The position numbers and the translations under genes are program-made. From Aphanomyces cochlioides (Eukaryota > Oomycota > Saprolegniomycetes > Saprolegniales > Verrucalvaceae), in the NCBI GenBank assembly GCA_019828595.1, contig JAHQRK010000012.1:248001-312000 (forward strand): a DNA stretch of 64,000 nt. The letters run 5' to 3'. Positions 11,731-24,100 of this stretch are shown one piece after another. The notes beneath the pieces are model-generated. The model did not search any database. It was not told the origin of the DNA and saw only the letters and a program-made list of their open reading frames with translations. Within the stretch, counting starts at the first letter, position 1. Each line of letters opens with the position of its first letter.

Positions 11731-11808
11731 GGCTTCTATCCCCTGCTTCAATCCATTTCAACCTCCCCTCTCACCCCTCCATTCTACTCATTTTCATCTG
11801 TACTCGTG

Positions 11809-14800
11809 ATGAGTGACAACAACTTCTCCGATGTCCCAACTGAACTCGTGGACTGGGACCCACAAATCATCTCCCTCAACACCAATGGCTTCTCCAACAG
11901 TCATCGGTACATCCTCGACAAACTATCAAGTGTTCACGACGTTTCCTTTATCCAAGAAACCCGTTTCCGCACGCCAAGTCTCCACGACCGTGTTGCGTTC
12001 CATTGGCAACGCATCACAAACCACGAAGGCTCTTTGTTCTTTGAAGAGCCTATTTACCCTGAAGTATCCACGTCGCCAGCCACTGGAGGTCTGGCTACGT
12101 TGATACATCCTCACTCTCCTTTGAAGAACGCCACTCAAGTCCCTCATGACAACCCAGTGCTTCGTGGTCGTTATCTACAAGTGCGATGTACTCTGGGTCC
12201 ACTGACAGTCGTTCTCCACAATATCTATGCGCCGGCAGCCTTCCAACAACGAGCAAGTTACTTCGAAGAATTGCCACGCGACTTTCCTCCACATGCGCTC
12301 CACATTGTTGGAGGCGATTTCAACTGCACTCTCAACAAAGATTTGGATTCGTTGAGACCCAGTACCTCCACCATGGCCGGCACCCTTCAACTGGAACAAT
12401 GGATGCACAGTTTGTCTCTGGTGGATCTGTTTCGCCGTCAAAACCCCGTGGCAAGAACCTTCACAAGTCCCACACTCACCAACCGACTCGACTACATCTT
12501 TTGTTCGTCCACCTTGGCGGGTCTTCGTCATTGGAAGGCGACGCACATGCCACGCGTTCCACAGGCTGACCACGTGGCTTGTCGTATCATCACAAAGCGT
12601 CAAACATTGCGCCATGGCTCTGGATCATGGAAAGCTCCAACTTGGCTACTTCGTCTACCACGAGCGGCCGAGATTGTTCATGGATGTCTGGATCGATTTT
12701 TGGACAAGTCTCCATCATTCCACAATATCTCCAAGGCCTACGAAATGCTGGTCAATGATATCCGCTCCCAACTCAAAGAATTCCATTCTCAACGATTGGA
12801 GAAACAACGTCTGCCGTTGAAGAAGTTAGCTGTCGAGATCGCTTCGCTTTTGCAAGTCCCCAACATGCGTCAAGATTCAGTGCTGGTGGATCGAGTGCGA
12901 GACCTTCAAAAGCAAATTCACGAGCTGCAAGATCGAGACAAGCAGTTTCGTCAAGACCAGGCGTTCCAACTTCACTTGTACAAAGCAGAGCGCTCGTCCA
13001 AGTTCCACTTCATGTCCCCTGTCCCTACCCCCTTGAAGAAGACAGTCTTCAAAGAGTTGGTGGATGTCAATGGAAATGTTGTCTCCAATCAACAAGGCAT
13101 GTCTGACGTCCTGGTCGACTACTACAAGGACTTGTTTGCAGCTCCCGACGTGCAGCGATCTGGAGACGAAGTGTCGTCATTTCTGACCCCATTGACTCGA
13201 CACAAGCAACTGCCAGAGCAAGCCCAGAAAGAGCTGTCGGCTCCCTTGAGCGCCAACGAGTTCTATCATGCTATTCGACACAGCAGTTCGAACTCAGCGC
13301 CAGGTCCCAACGCTCTGCCATTCGAAGTCCTCAAACTTGCACCTCACAAGTGGTCGTTGGTATTGGAGCTGCTATTCACACACCAGCTCCATTCTCACCC
13401 TCGCTTGACTCCCATGCAACTTGTCAGTACGCTGGTGTTGCTGCACAAGAAAGGCCCCAAGTCACAGGCCAAGAACTATCGGCCCATTAGCCTACTCAAC
13501 ACGGATGTGAAAATCCTGACGAGTATTCTGGCTTATCGACTTCAGCGCCACATTCGACACATCATCCACCCGGACCAGCAAGGCTTTATCCGTCGAAGCA
13601 ATATCCAAACCAATATTGCACGACTGGATGACATGCTGCACCACATCAAACTACACAGTCCGTCCTCGATGGTGGCACTGCTTGACTTTGAGAAAGCTTT
13701 TGATCGCGTGGACCACGCGTACTTGCTCCGCGTCCTCCGTCACTATGGCTTTCCCGAAACCTTTGTTGACATGGTTCGCGTACTGTACTCGGGCCGCAAG
13801 TCTCGCATCTTGGTGAACGGCTTCTTGTCCAAGCCAGTTCACATCTCACGCGGTGTGTTGCAAGGTGATCCACTGTCGCCACTTCTGTTTGTGATCGCTT
13901 TAGAACCGATGTGCCAACTCCTACGGCAACACTCCAACTATGGCATCAAGTGTGGGGATCGCTACCACACTGGGAGTTACTTTGCCGACGACTCGCAACT
14001 CTATGCGGCAAATGAGACGTGCCTCCACCGGCAGCTTGCATTGGTTCAAACCTTTTGCGACAAGTCTGGTTTCCGACTCAACGTAGACAAGACCCAAATT
14101 CTGACCTACAGCCAGTTGAATGGGAACCTTGCCTCACTACAAGTTACTTCCGACAGTCCCGTGAAGGCTCTTGGTATCTTGGTTGCGCCCAATCTTTCTC
14201 CATTGGCACGTTTCAATTACGTGTTTGAGAAGTTTGTGGCTCGCTTGTCTTTGTGGCTCTACAAGGCTCGAACCATGGCCGGAAAAGTCACTATCCTGCA
14301 CAGCATATGTCTGCCTGTGTTATGGTACCAACTGGCTTTTGTCCCTGCCGACAAAGACCTGGCCAAAAAGATCGACAAGGCCATGCTTCAATTTATGCAT
14401 GGTGAAGAAATCAACCCATCCTCCTCTGTCCATGGCCTCCGTTTGATCAAAAAGGAGATCATATTCATGCCGAAGAAGTCCGGTGGCTTAGGCCTGCACC
14501 ATGCACTTGCTTTATGGCAACAACACAACCGCTCTGTCATGATCAGATGCATTCAAGCCATCACCACCCCACCCCGCAAGTCTGCCATGGCCGCCTGGAT
14601 TACGCCGGGCTATACTCTCCTCGAGAAGGCTTTTCATCCATGGGGTTCCCCCCGAGATCTCCTCTTGGCAAATGGCTCTTCTGCATTCATCAGACAACTG
14701 TACAAGAATCCCAATATCACTCCAATGTGGAAAGCCTTATTGAGTAGCTGGTTTGAATCCCGCTGGACTCCGTACGGCTGTCCAAATCACATCTCATCTT

Positions 14801-15864
14801 TGGATGTTCCCCTTTGGCACAACTCGTATCTGCCTGGACTCGAAGACCTATACGATCAGTGGTCTACATCGACGCAAGACCAAGCCAATGTATTGGCTTC
14901 GCTTCACATCACGAAGTTGTCGCATTTGTTGACTCCGTGTCAGCGAGTTTGGCCAGCTTCGATCTTGTTCGACAAAATCAACCGTGCCTGCCGCCAAGCC
15001 AATTTTGTCCCTCCAACGAAACAATGGATCTCAATCTTGGTGACCAAGTTATCACGATTGTTTGAGATTGTTTCTGAAGAGGATGCTCCCGTGTTCCACT
15101 TGCCGACGCCAAGCTCTGAATGGATGGAATGGCACTGGATGATACACCCTGACTCGAGTCCGATCTTGTTGGCGCTTGCGACTTCGAAATCGGCTAAGAT
15201 CAGAGCTTCTCCAGCTGTCAGCTCGTCCATTCTTCCTACCAAGCATCTCAACCTGCCATCCAACTTTTACGAAGACCCCAAGCGCCTTACCCAACTTGCC
15301 GCCTTCCTCCAACCCGACCACATTCTCCCTCGATATGGAGAGTTCATTTTCAAGACCCTTCTCCGCGCCAACGCCATGCAATATCTGTTTCAGTACCAAG
15401 ACTCCAAGCCGACGTGTGTCTTCTGTCGTGTCAATGAGACGTACGAGCATTTCCTGTTCTCTTGTGGATATGGTCAATCTGTTTGGTATTCCTTCAAGAC
15501 AATCCAGCGACTGCTCGAGTGTTCCTTTCCGTCGACTTGTCTGGAAATGTTCTACGAGACGCCCAAGCCGTCCGATGGATACTACATCCGTGGCTATCTG
15601 AAGATCTGGCCGATTGTCCGAGCCTGCGTGTATTATCAAATATGGCTCCAACGTGCCGATCGCACCTTTCGACCCGACCTCACAGCGAAGAGTCCGATGG
15701 AAGTTGCCATTCATGCTGCCTCTTTGATCAAGCTACATCTACAACAGCTCCTGGTTGATCTCCCTCTCAAGAAGGGATACACCAAGGTATTCAATGTGCT
15801 CAAGCATCTATCTTCGGACCCCTGGTTACGTCAACACATCATTCCTGACAGCGTCGTTTCATGA
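11809..15864 (+). CDS. LINE ORF2: APE-type endonuclease, reverse transcriptase, CCHC finger
   Basis: 1351 aa, starting at ATG 11809 (the frame also opens one codon earlier at GTG). The N-terminus is an exonuclease-endonuclease-phosphatase domain with IQETR (Glu ~140), GGDFN (Asp ~170, Asn ~172), NRLDYIF and a terminal ADH box (Asp-His pair). The reverse transcriptase follows: KNYRPISLLN, motif A LLDFEKAFDRVD (Asp ~626), motif B RGVLQGDPLSPLL and FADD at ~725-728. Near the C-terminus is C-x2-C-x7-H-x4-C (~1203-1219), as in zf-RVT domains of L1-like LINEs. The endonuclease would nick the target and the RT would copy the RNA from that nick. All catalytic motifs are present, so the enzyme is predicted to be functional. 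Confidence 0.93.
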   Translation: MSDNNFSDVPTELVDWDPQIISLNTNGFSNSHRYILDKLSSVHDVSFIQETRFRTPSLHDRVAFHWQRITNHEGSLFFEEPIYPEVSTSPATGGLATLIHPHSPLKNATQVPHDNPVLRGRYLQVRCTLGPLTVVLHNIYAPAAFQQRASYFEELPRDFPPHALHIVGGDFNCTLNKDLDSLRPSTSTMAGTLQLEQWMHSLSLVDLFRRQNPVARTFTSPTLTNRLDYIFCSSTLAGLRHWKATHMPRVPQADHVACRIITKRQTLRHGSGSWKAPTWLLRLPRAAEIVHGCLDRFLDKSPSFHNISKAYEMLVNDIRSQLKEFHSQRLEKQRLPLKKLAVEIASLLQVPNMRQDSVLVDRVRDLQKQIHELQDRDKQFRQDQAFQLHLYKAERSSKFHFMSPVPTPLKKTVFKELVDVNGNVVSNQQGMSDVLVDYYKDLFAAPDVQRSGDEVSSFLTPLTRHKQLPEQAQKELSAPLSANEFYHAIRHSSSNSAPGPNALPFEVLKLAPHKWSLVLELLFTHQLHSHPRLTPMQLVSTLVLLHKKGPKSQAKNYRPISLLNTDVKILTSILAYRLQRHIRHIIHPDQQGFIRRSNIQTNIARLDDMLHHIKLHSPSSMVALLDFEKAFDRVDHAYLLRVLRHYGFPETFVDMVRVLYSGRKSRILVNGFLSKPVHISRGVLQGDPLSPLLFVIALEPMCQLLRQHSNYGIKCGDRYHTGSYFADDSQLYAANETCLHRQLALVQTFCDKSGFRLNVDKTQILTYSQLNGNLASLQVTSDSPVKALGILVAPNLSPLARFNYVFEKFVARLSLWLYKARTMAGKVTILHSICLPVLWYQLAFVPADKDLAKKIDKAMLQFMHGEEINPSSSVHGLRLIKKEIIFMPKKSGGLGLHHALALWQQHNRSVMIRCIQAITTPPRKSAMAAWITPGYTLLEKAFHPWGSPRDLLLANGSSAFIRQLYKNPNITPMWKALLSSWFESRWTPYGCPNHISSLDVPLWHNSYLPGLEDLYDQWSTSTQDQANVLASLHITKLSHLLTPCQRVWPASILFDKINRACRQANFVPPTKQWISILVTKLSRLFEIVSEEDAPVFHLPTPSSEWMEWHWMIHPDSSPILLALATSKSAKIRASPAVSSSILPTKHLNLPSNFYEDPKRLTQLAAFLQPDHILPRYGEFIFKTLLRANAMQYLFQYQDSKPTCVFCRVNETYEHFLFSCGYGQSVWYSFKTIQRLLECSFPSTCLEMFYETPKPSDGYYIRGYLKIWPIVRACVYYQIWLQRADRTFRPDLTAKSPMEVAIHAASLIKLHLQQLLVDLPLKKGYTKVFNVLKHLSSDPWLRQHIIPDSVVS

Positions 15865-16010
15865 GTGAGCATGACGGCTCACCACTTCATCTCCTGTTCA
15901 ATGACCACTTTGCCATATTCTGTTTTCCAAGTTCTATTTATACAGTACGAGGCAAATTAGTAAGTCATTAGGGCCTTTGCTCAAAAATAAGGTTAATACA
16001 ACTCATTTAA
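15865..16010 (+). promoter_or_regulatory. LINE 3' UTR with terminal hairpin
   Basis: This short 3' UTR is conserved in every copy in the window. It contains the 22-nt segment complementary to the element 5' end (15945-15966) and finishes with GGTTAA-loop-TTAACC at 15991-16012, the last CC being shared with the target. There is no poly(A) or microsatellite tail. It is probably the RT recognition region. Confidence 0.8.
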
Positions 16011-16026
16011 CCATGAACAATCTCGG
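16011..16026. repeat. Target-site duplication of insertion I, right copy
   Basis: CCATGAACAATCTCGG, identical to 8256-8271. Confidence 0.92.
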
Positions 16027-16885
16027 CCGCTCGTGGTAGACGAAGTAGCCAAGTTGGAGCTTTCCATGATCCAGAGCCATGGCGCAATGTTTGACGCTTT
16101 GTGATGATACGACAAGCCACGTGGTCAGCCTGTGGAACGTGTGGCATGTGCGTCGCCTTCCAATGACGAAGACCCGCCAAGGTGGACGAACAAAAGATGT
16201 AGTCAAGTCGGTTGGTGAGTGTGGGACTTGTGAAGGCTCGTGCCACGGGGTTTTGACGGCGAAACAGATCCACCAGAGACAAACTGTGCATCCATTGTTC
16301 CAGTTGAAGGGTGCCGGCCATGGTGGAGGTACTGGGTCTCAACGAATCCAAATCTTTGTTGAGAGTGCAGTTGAAATCTCCTCCAACAATGTGGAGCGCA
16401 TGTGGAGGAAAGTCGCGTGGCAATTCTTCGAAGTAACTTGCTCGTTGTTGGAAGGCTGCCGGCGCATAGATATTGTGGAGAACGACTGTCAGTGGACCCA
16501 GAGTACATCGCACTTGTAGATAACGACCACGAAGCACTGGGTTGTCATGAGGGACTTGAGTGGCGTTCTTCAAAGGAGAGTGAGGATGTATCAACGTAGC
16601 CAGACCTCCAGTGGCTGGCGACGTGGATACTTCAGGGTAAATAGGCTCTTCAAAGAACAAAGAGCCTTCGTGGTTTGTGATGCGTTGCCAATGGAACGCA
16701 ACACGGTCGTGGAGACTTGGCGTGCGGAAACGGGTTTCTTGGATAAAAGAAACGTCGTGAACACTTGATAGTTTGTCGAGGATGTACCGATGACTGTTGG
16801 AGAAGCCATTGGTGTTGAGGGAGATGATTTGTGGGTCCCAGTCCACGAGTTCAGTTGGGACATCGGAGAAGTTGTTGTCACTCAT
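16011..16885 (-). pseudogene. Host LINE A, ORF2 5' part (endonuclease domain)
   Basis: On the minus strand this is the first ~290 codons of ORF2, from ATG at 16885 to the insertion point of element I. It encodes the complete APE-like endonuclease (IQETR, GGDFN, NRLDYIF). It is the missing 5' portion of the ORF2 that resumes at 8271, separated from it by element I. Confidence 0.9.
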
Positions 16886-16963
16886 CACGAGTACAGATGA
16901 AAATGAGTAGAATGGAGGGGTGAGAGGGGAGGTTGAAATGGATTGAAGCAGGGGATAGAAGCC

Positions 16964-17992
16964 TTAGAGTTGATCGTCCTCCAAATCGAGGGGATCAATT
17001 TCGTCGGCGTTCATGGAGTGGTGAGCTTTGCTGCAGAGCTCGTCGATGTGGTAATTGTTGGTGATGCTTTTGAGCATCGAGATGGCCGACAAGACGGGAG
17101 CCGGCAAAGTGAACTTCTCGAGATTGTCGCTGAAGTTTTCGATCAAAGCAAACAGCGACCAGTCCGTCAAGCAGTTGGTGTCAGGCAATCTTGTTGCTTC
17201 TTGGTTCAATAGAACAGTCAGTGCCTCCGAGTTTGTGTAGAGGTCTGGGGCCCGATTTGAGAGGAATAAGTCAATCGTAGCAAGTGCAAAGAGGATGCGC
17301 TTGATCTCTGGTATGTCCGTGGTCAATTCTTCCAAGATTTCTGACGGGTGAATCTTGTATTGAGCCATGAAGTTGACGTGATGTTTGTAGTTGTGAGGCT
17401 TGCCTTGAGCTTTTAACAAAGCCATCTTGCGCTCAATAGTCTTGGTTGCAACAAGTGACTGAAACAAACTGGGGTCTTCATCTTGTGCGTACATAGCATG
17501 TGCAACGAGCTGAGGATCATCTCGCAAAATGCGTTGACATTCGGTGATACTGCCTTCGACTTTCTTGTCTCGAATGATCTTCTTCGCCAATTCGAGGTGG
17601 GCTGCAGCAGACTTGTTAAGTCGTTGTTTCTTCGCTTTGCCTTTGGTCTTTTTCGGGCGTGGCGCACTTGAATCTTCCAATACAATTCGAGGCACTGCAA
17701 AGTCTTCAAACGAGAGTTCCACGTCGTCTTCTTCGAGGATATGAAAACGGTTGGATGTCGGCAGGGGATCCAAACGTGGGGACGAAGGCAAAGTACGTTT
17801 TGGAGCTGGTCCAGACCGGTAGCCCGTTACCAATTGAAGGTCCAGCGAGTTCTTGGGCTGCTCACTTGGTGGAGCAAGAGCGGGCGATTCGTTGGTAGAC
17901 ATTTCCACATCTTCTTGTTGTTTGTCTTGTCCATTGTTGTTAGGGGGATCGCTGTCACCAGACATATCGACATCAGAGCCATGAGAAGGAGC
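16964..17992 (-). pseudogene. Host LINE A, ORF1 C-terminal segment
   Basis: On the minus strand this is the last ~340 codons of ORF1, ending at its stop (16964). It is cut at 17992 after GAAGGAGC, where plus-strand element II begins. The sequence that should follow (CTGTTGGCTG on +) reappears right after element III at 34284. The host was therefore split at this site and the interval has since been enlarged. Confidence 0.85.
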
Positions 17993-18054
17993 GACTTCCG
18001 AATTTGCCTCGTACCCCTCAAGTCAAGAAGTTATCAAGTGCCGCCGCGCTCAAA

Positions 18055-21000
18055 ATGTCCAACACCAACAGCTGTTCCGAGCTCCGTGAGACCAACACTC
18101 ACGGAGTCACCATCATTCCAGGTATTGTATCACCTCACCCACTTTCGTCGTCCAATCAGGATGGCGGAAGTGGTGTGAGTAATGTCTCTACACCTAACCC
18201 TAGGGCCGAAGTGGAGGTCGAGTTCGACCCCAACAGCGTCTCTGGAGACCAATCTGCGTCTCGCTCCCCCAGCGCTTCACCTGGTGCTCCACTCGCCGGA
18301 GTTCCAGGGGGGGTCAACCTCAGTGGGTCAGTGGTTGACCCCCAGACCACTGTCGTTAACTTGTCTAGCGAAGCCCTCACTCAGGAGGGCGAACCACTGG
18401 GGCCTTGTGCCTGTGGTGGCTGCTTCCCTGGACTCCAATTGGAGTCGATCCCCAGTGAAGGCGGCGAGAAAACGGGGTCCATGCCAGCCCTAGAGGCTAC
18501 GAGGGCCCCCCTATGGGCACACCCTGCGGTTCTGTCTACTTCCCCCCAGGGGCCTCTTCGGAGGGGCGGGGGCGGTATCCCGATTTGGGTTCTCGCCGGA
18601 GCAATGGTGTACCCCAGTCACCGTGCTCGGGGATGGCATGGATTCCCCTTCTACCCCTGTCACTGGGGGTCTGGCCCCGGCCTTTCTCGTGACCAATGGG
18701 ACTGAGCCAGCAGCCACCAACCGCGTCGCCCCCTGTGCTGAGCCTCCTAGAACGGGAGAGGAAGAAGAAAAATCTCAAGAGGACGTGGATATGGTCTCTG
18801 GAGACGCCGAGGGGAAGGATTCTACTGAAACCGAGGCCTTAACCGACGAGGGAAATACTCAAATTCACTCTGAGGTTGATGGGTCAGGCGACATTAACGG
18901 CCAAGCGAAGCCGTGTGATACTCCTGGAGAAGTTATTCAAGAGGAACAATCGACAAAAAATGACAATGACCAGTCAAATCAAGACATTGTCGACAAATCC
19001 GTTGCTCAAGGAAATGGCGCTGTTGATCCTCCTACCGCGGCAGACAAAATACAAGGCGATCAAGAGCAACAAAACGCTGAAAAGGCCAATCCATGGACGC
19101 AAAAGACTCCCGGCAAGGATTCAGCTTCGTCCAAGAAAGATTCCAAGCAAGGCAATGCCCCCAAAGGCGCGAAACATCGCAACACTGGTGCTCATGCTAT
19201 TGCCGATGACGATATTGCGCGATGCGAGGCCATGGCGGACGCATTCTACAAAGACTCTGGTGACATGGACGCCTTCATTGAAAACATTTTGCTCACCCCC
19301 CAGTCCCAAGTGTACGAGCTCACAGTCAAGTTGGGCGAAGGCTACAAGGACTGGTCCGAAAAAGTCATCTGCGATCAATTTGTCAAGGAAAATCCTGGTT
19401 CGTTATGGGGCTCCAAATTTCCGAACATTTTGATCCACAAGAAGAACCCACAGACCATTGTGATCTCAAGTTACAACTTGTCTACGTGCGTGGAAATGGG
19501 AGGCACAACGTTTCGACTTGGTGGCAAAGATTTCCTGGTTCCCAAGTACTCGCGTTATGGCAACAACTACTACGTTACGTTCAACAAGGTCAGTCACCCT
19601 TCGATGGCCAAGGCAATTGTCAAGAAAATGGCTGCATTGACCAAGTCAGTGATAGCAGCATTCAACCCTACTGCTGGTCAGAACATCAAGTCGCCGCATT
19701 TGAGAGTCATTTTCAAGTCGCCTGCGCCTCCTGCAGTGTTGGTGCCAAAATCCGGCGACGCACTACGCGAAATCACCATTACGGATCCGTCGGGTCAGCC
19801 TTTTGTCGTCGTGTTTCAGCACAAGATCGCTGCTCTGAACAAGACATTGCCTCCGTCGATTGTTTCACGACGTGCAGAGGCCAAGGCTGAAAAAGCGAAG
19901 GCAAAAGCGGCCAAGGCAGCGGCAAAATCTCCTCCGTCAGGAGAAAAAGAACCTGAACATGATGGAGACGATCATGATCAAGACCCTGGAACAAATGCGG
20001 AAGGCAAGGCCGACTCAACTGAGGCATCTGAAGATGGTCAAGATGAACAACCACAGTCAACAGCTCCTTCTCATGGCTCTGATGTCGATATGTCTGGTGA
20101 CAGCGATCCCCCTAACAACAATGGACAAGACAAACAACAAGAAGATGTGGAAATGTCTACCAACGAATCGCCCGCTCTTGCTCCACCAAGTGAGCAGCCC
20201 AAGAACTCGCTGGACCTTCAATTGGTAACGGGCTACCGGTCTGGACCAGCTCCAAAACGTACTTTGCCTTCGTCCCCACGTTTGGATCCCCTGCCGACAT
20301 CCAACCGTTTTCATATCCTCGAAGAAGACGACGTGGAACTCTCGTTTGAAGACTTTGCAGTGCCTCGAATTGTATTGGAAGATTCAAGTGCGCCACGCCC
20401 GAAAAAGACCAAAGGCAAAGCGAAGAAACAACGACTTAACAAGTCTGCTGCAGCCCACCTCGAATTGGCGAAGAAGATCATTCGAGACAAGAAAGTCGAA
20501 GGCAGTATCACCGAATGTCAACGCATTTTGCGAGATGATCCTCAGCTCGTTGCACATGCTATGTACGCACAAGATGAAGACCCCAGTTTGTTTCAGTCAC
20601 TTGTTGCAACCAAGACTATTGAGCGCAAGATGGCTTTGTTAAAAGCTCAAGGCAAGCCTCACAACTACAAACATCACGTCAACTTCATGGCTCAATACAA
20701 GATTCACCCGTCAGAAATCTTGGAAGAATTGACCACGGACATACCAGAGATCAAGCGCATCCTCTTTGCACTTGCTACGATTGACTTATTCCTCTCAAAT
20801 CGGGCCCCAGACCTCTACACAAACTCGGAGGCACTGACTGTTCTATTGAACCAAGAAGCAACAAGATTGCCTGACACCAACTGCTTGACGGACTGGTCGC
20901 TGTTTGCTTTGATCGAAACTTCAGCGACAATCTCGAGAAGTTCACTTTGCCGGCTCCCGTCTTGTCGGCCATCTCGATGCTCAAAAGCATCACCAACAAT

Positions 21001-21090
21001 TACCACATCGACGAGCTCTGCAGCAAAGCTCACCACTCCATGAACGCCGACGAAATTGATCCCCTCGATTTGGAGGACGATCAACTCTAA
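18055..21090 (+). pseudogene. LINE ORF1, element II (frameshifted)
   Basis: Compared with the intact ORF1 of element I it has one C missing from the C-run near 18506 (6 instead of 7), one base missing near 18627 (GTGCTCGGGG versus GTGCTGCGGGG) and one A missing near 20918. The first two lesions are shared with element III; the third is private. The frame opens in pieces at 18055-18705 and 18623-21043. Confidence 0.88.
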
Positions 21091-21168
21091 GGCTTCTATC
21101 CCCTGCTTCAATCCATTTCAACCTCCCCTCTGACCCCTCCATTCTACTCATTTTCATCTGTACTCGTG

Positions 21169-24100
21169 ATGAGTGACAACAACTTCTCCGATGTCCCAAC
21201 TGAACTCGTGGACTGGGACCCACAAATCATCTCCCTCAACACCAATGGCTTCTCCAACAGTCATCGGTACATCCTCGACAAACTATCAAGTGTTCACGAC
21301 GTTTCTTTTATCCAAGAAACCCGTTTCCGCACGCCAAGTCTCCACGACCGTGTTGCGTTCCATTGGCAACGCATCACAAACCACGAAGGCTCTTTGTTCT
21401 TTGAAGAGCCTATTTACCCTGAAGTATCCACGTCGCCAGCCACTGGAGGTCTGGCTACGTTGATACATCCTCACTCTCCTTTGAAGAACGCCACTCAAGT
21501 CCCTCATGACAACCCAGTGCTTCGTGGTCGTTATCTACAAGTGCGATGTACTCTGGGTCCACTGACAGTCGTTCTCCACAATATCTATGCGCCGGCAGCC
21601 TTCCAACAACGAGCAAGTTACTTCGAAGAATTGCCACGCGACTTTCCTCCACATGCGCTCCACATTGTTGGAGGAGATTTCAACTGCACTCTCAACAAAG
21701 ATTTGGATTCGTTGAGACCCAGTACCTCCACCATGGCCGGCACCCTTCAACTGGAACAATGGATGCACAGTTTGTCTCTGGTGGATCTGTTTCGCCGTCA
21801 AAACCCCGTGGCAAGAACCTTCACAAGTCCCACACTCACCAACCGACTCGACTACATCTTTTGTTCGTCCACCTTGGCGGGTCTTCGTCATTGGAAGGCG
21901 ACGCACATGCCACGCGTTCCACAGGCTGACCACGTGGCTTGTCGTATCATCACAAAGCGTCAAACATTGCGCCATGGCTCTGGATCATGGAAAGCTCCAA
22001 CTTGGCTACTTCGTCTACCACGAGCGGCCGAGATTGTTCATGGATGTCTGGATCGATTTTTGGACAAGTCTCCATCATTCCACAATATCTCCAAGGCCTA
22101 CGAAATGCTGGTCAATGATATCCGCTCCCAACTCAAAGAATTCCATTCTCAACGATTGGAGAAACAACGTCTGCCGTTGAAGAAGTTAGCTGTCGAGATC
22201 GCTTCGCTTTTGCAAGTCCCCAACATGCGTCAAGATGCAGTGCTGGTGGATCGAGTGCGAGACCTTCAAAAGCAAATTCACGAGCTGCAAGATCGAGACA
22301 AGCAGTTTCGTCAAGACCAGGCGTTCCAACTTCACTTGTACAAAGCAGAGCGCTCGTCCAAGTTCCACTTCATGTCCCCTGTCCCTACCCCCTTGAAGAA
22401 GACAGTCTTCAAAGAGTTGGTGGATGTCAATGGAAATGTTGTCTCCAATCAACAAGGCATGTGTCTGACGTCCTGGTCGACTACTACAAGGACTTGTTTG
22501 CAGCTCCCGAGGTGCAGCGATCTGGAGACGAAGTGTCGTCATTTCTGACCCCATTGACTCGACACAAGCAACTGCCAGAGCAAGCCCAGAAAGAGCTGTC
22601 GGCTCCCTTGCGCGCCAACGAGTTCTATCATGCTATTCGACACAGCAGTTCGAACTCAGCGCCAGGTCCCAACGCTCTGCCATTCGAAGTCCTCAAACTT
22701 GCACCTCACAAGTGGTCGTTGGTATTGGAGCTGCTATTCACACACCAGCTCCATTCTCACCCTCGCTTGACTCCCATGCAACTTGTCAGTACGCTGGTGT
22801 TGCTGCACAAGAAAGGCCCCAAGTCACAGGCCAAGAACTATCGGCCCATTAGCCTACTCAACACGGATGTGAAAATCCTGACGAGTATTCTGGCTTATCG
22901 ACTCCAGCGCCACATTCGACACATCATCCACCCGGACCAGCAAGGCTTTATCCGTCGAAGCAATATCCAACCAATATTGCACGACTGGATGACATGCTGC
23001 ACCACATCAAACTACACAGTCCGTCCTCGATGGTGGCACTGCTTGACTTTGAGAAAGCTTTTGATCGCGTGGACCACGCGTACTTGCTCCGCGTCCTCCG
23101 TCACTATGGCTTTCCCGAAACCTTTGTTGACATGGTTCGCGTACTGTACTCGGGCCGCAAGTCTCGCATCTTGGTGAACGGCTTCTTGTCCAAGCCAGTT
23201 CACATCTCACGCGGTGTGTTGCAAGGTGATCCACTGTCGCCACTTCTGTTTGTGATCGCTTTGGAACCGATGTGCCAACTCCTACGGCAACACTCCAACT
23301 ATGGCATCAAGTGTGGGGATCGCTACCACACTGGGAGTTACTTTGCCGACGACTCGCAACTCTATGCGGCAAATGAGACGTGCCTCCACCGGCAGCTTGC
23401 ATTGGTTCAAACCTTTTGCGACAAGTCTGGTTTCCGACTCAACGTAGACAAGACCCAAATTCTGACCTACAGCCAGTTGAATGGGAACCTTGCCTCACTA
23501 CAAGTTACTTCCGACAGTCCCGTGAAGGCTCTTGGTATCTTGGTTGCGCCCAATCTTTCTCCATTGGCACGTTTCAATTACGTGTTTGAGAAGTTTGTGG
23601 CTCGCTTGTCTTTGTGGCTCTACAAGGCTCGAACCATGGCCGGAAAAGTCACTATCCTGCACAGCATATGTCTGCCTGTGTTATGGTACCAACTGGCTTT
23701 TGTCCCTGCCGACAAAGACCTGGCCAAAAAGATCGACAAGGCCATGCTTCATTTTATGCATGGTGAAGAAATCAACCCATCCTCCTCTGTCCATGGCCTC
23801 CGTTTGATCAAAAAGGAGATCCTATTCATGCCGAAGAAGTCCGGTGGCTTAGGCCTGCACCATGCACTTGCTTTATGGCAACAACACAACCGCTCTGTCA
23901 TGATCAGATGCATTCAAGCCATCACCACCCCACCCCGCAAGTCTGCCATGTCCGCCTGGATTACGCCGGGCTATACTCTCCTCGAGAAGGCTTTTCATCC
24001 ATGGGGTTCCCCCCGAGATCTCCTCTTGGCAAATGGCTCTTCTGCATTCATCAGACAACTGTACAAGAATCCCAATATCACTCCAATGTGGAAAGCCTTA

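Larger units (their letters stand above)
8630..16010 (+). mobile_element. Full-length LINE retrotransposon, element I (both ORFs intact)
   Basis: A complete non-LTR retrotransposon of about 7.38 kb. The 5' end (GACTTCCGAATTTGCC) matches the 5' ends at 17993 and 26892, and at 38761 on the minus strand. The order is a ~62-nt 5' UTR, ORF1 (8692-11730), a 78-nt spacer, ORF2 (11809-15864) and the 3' UTR (15865-16010). There is no LTR and no poly(A). The 3' terminus can form a 6-bp hairpin (GGTTAA/TTAACC) ending in CC. With a perfect 16-bp target duplication and two undamaged ORFs it is the best candidate here for a recently active copy. Confidence 0.93.
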
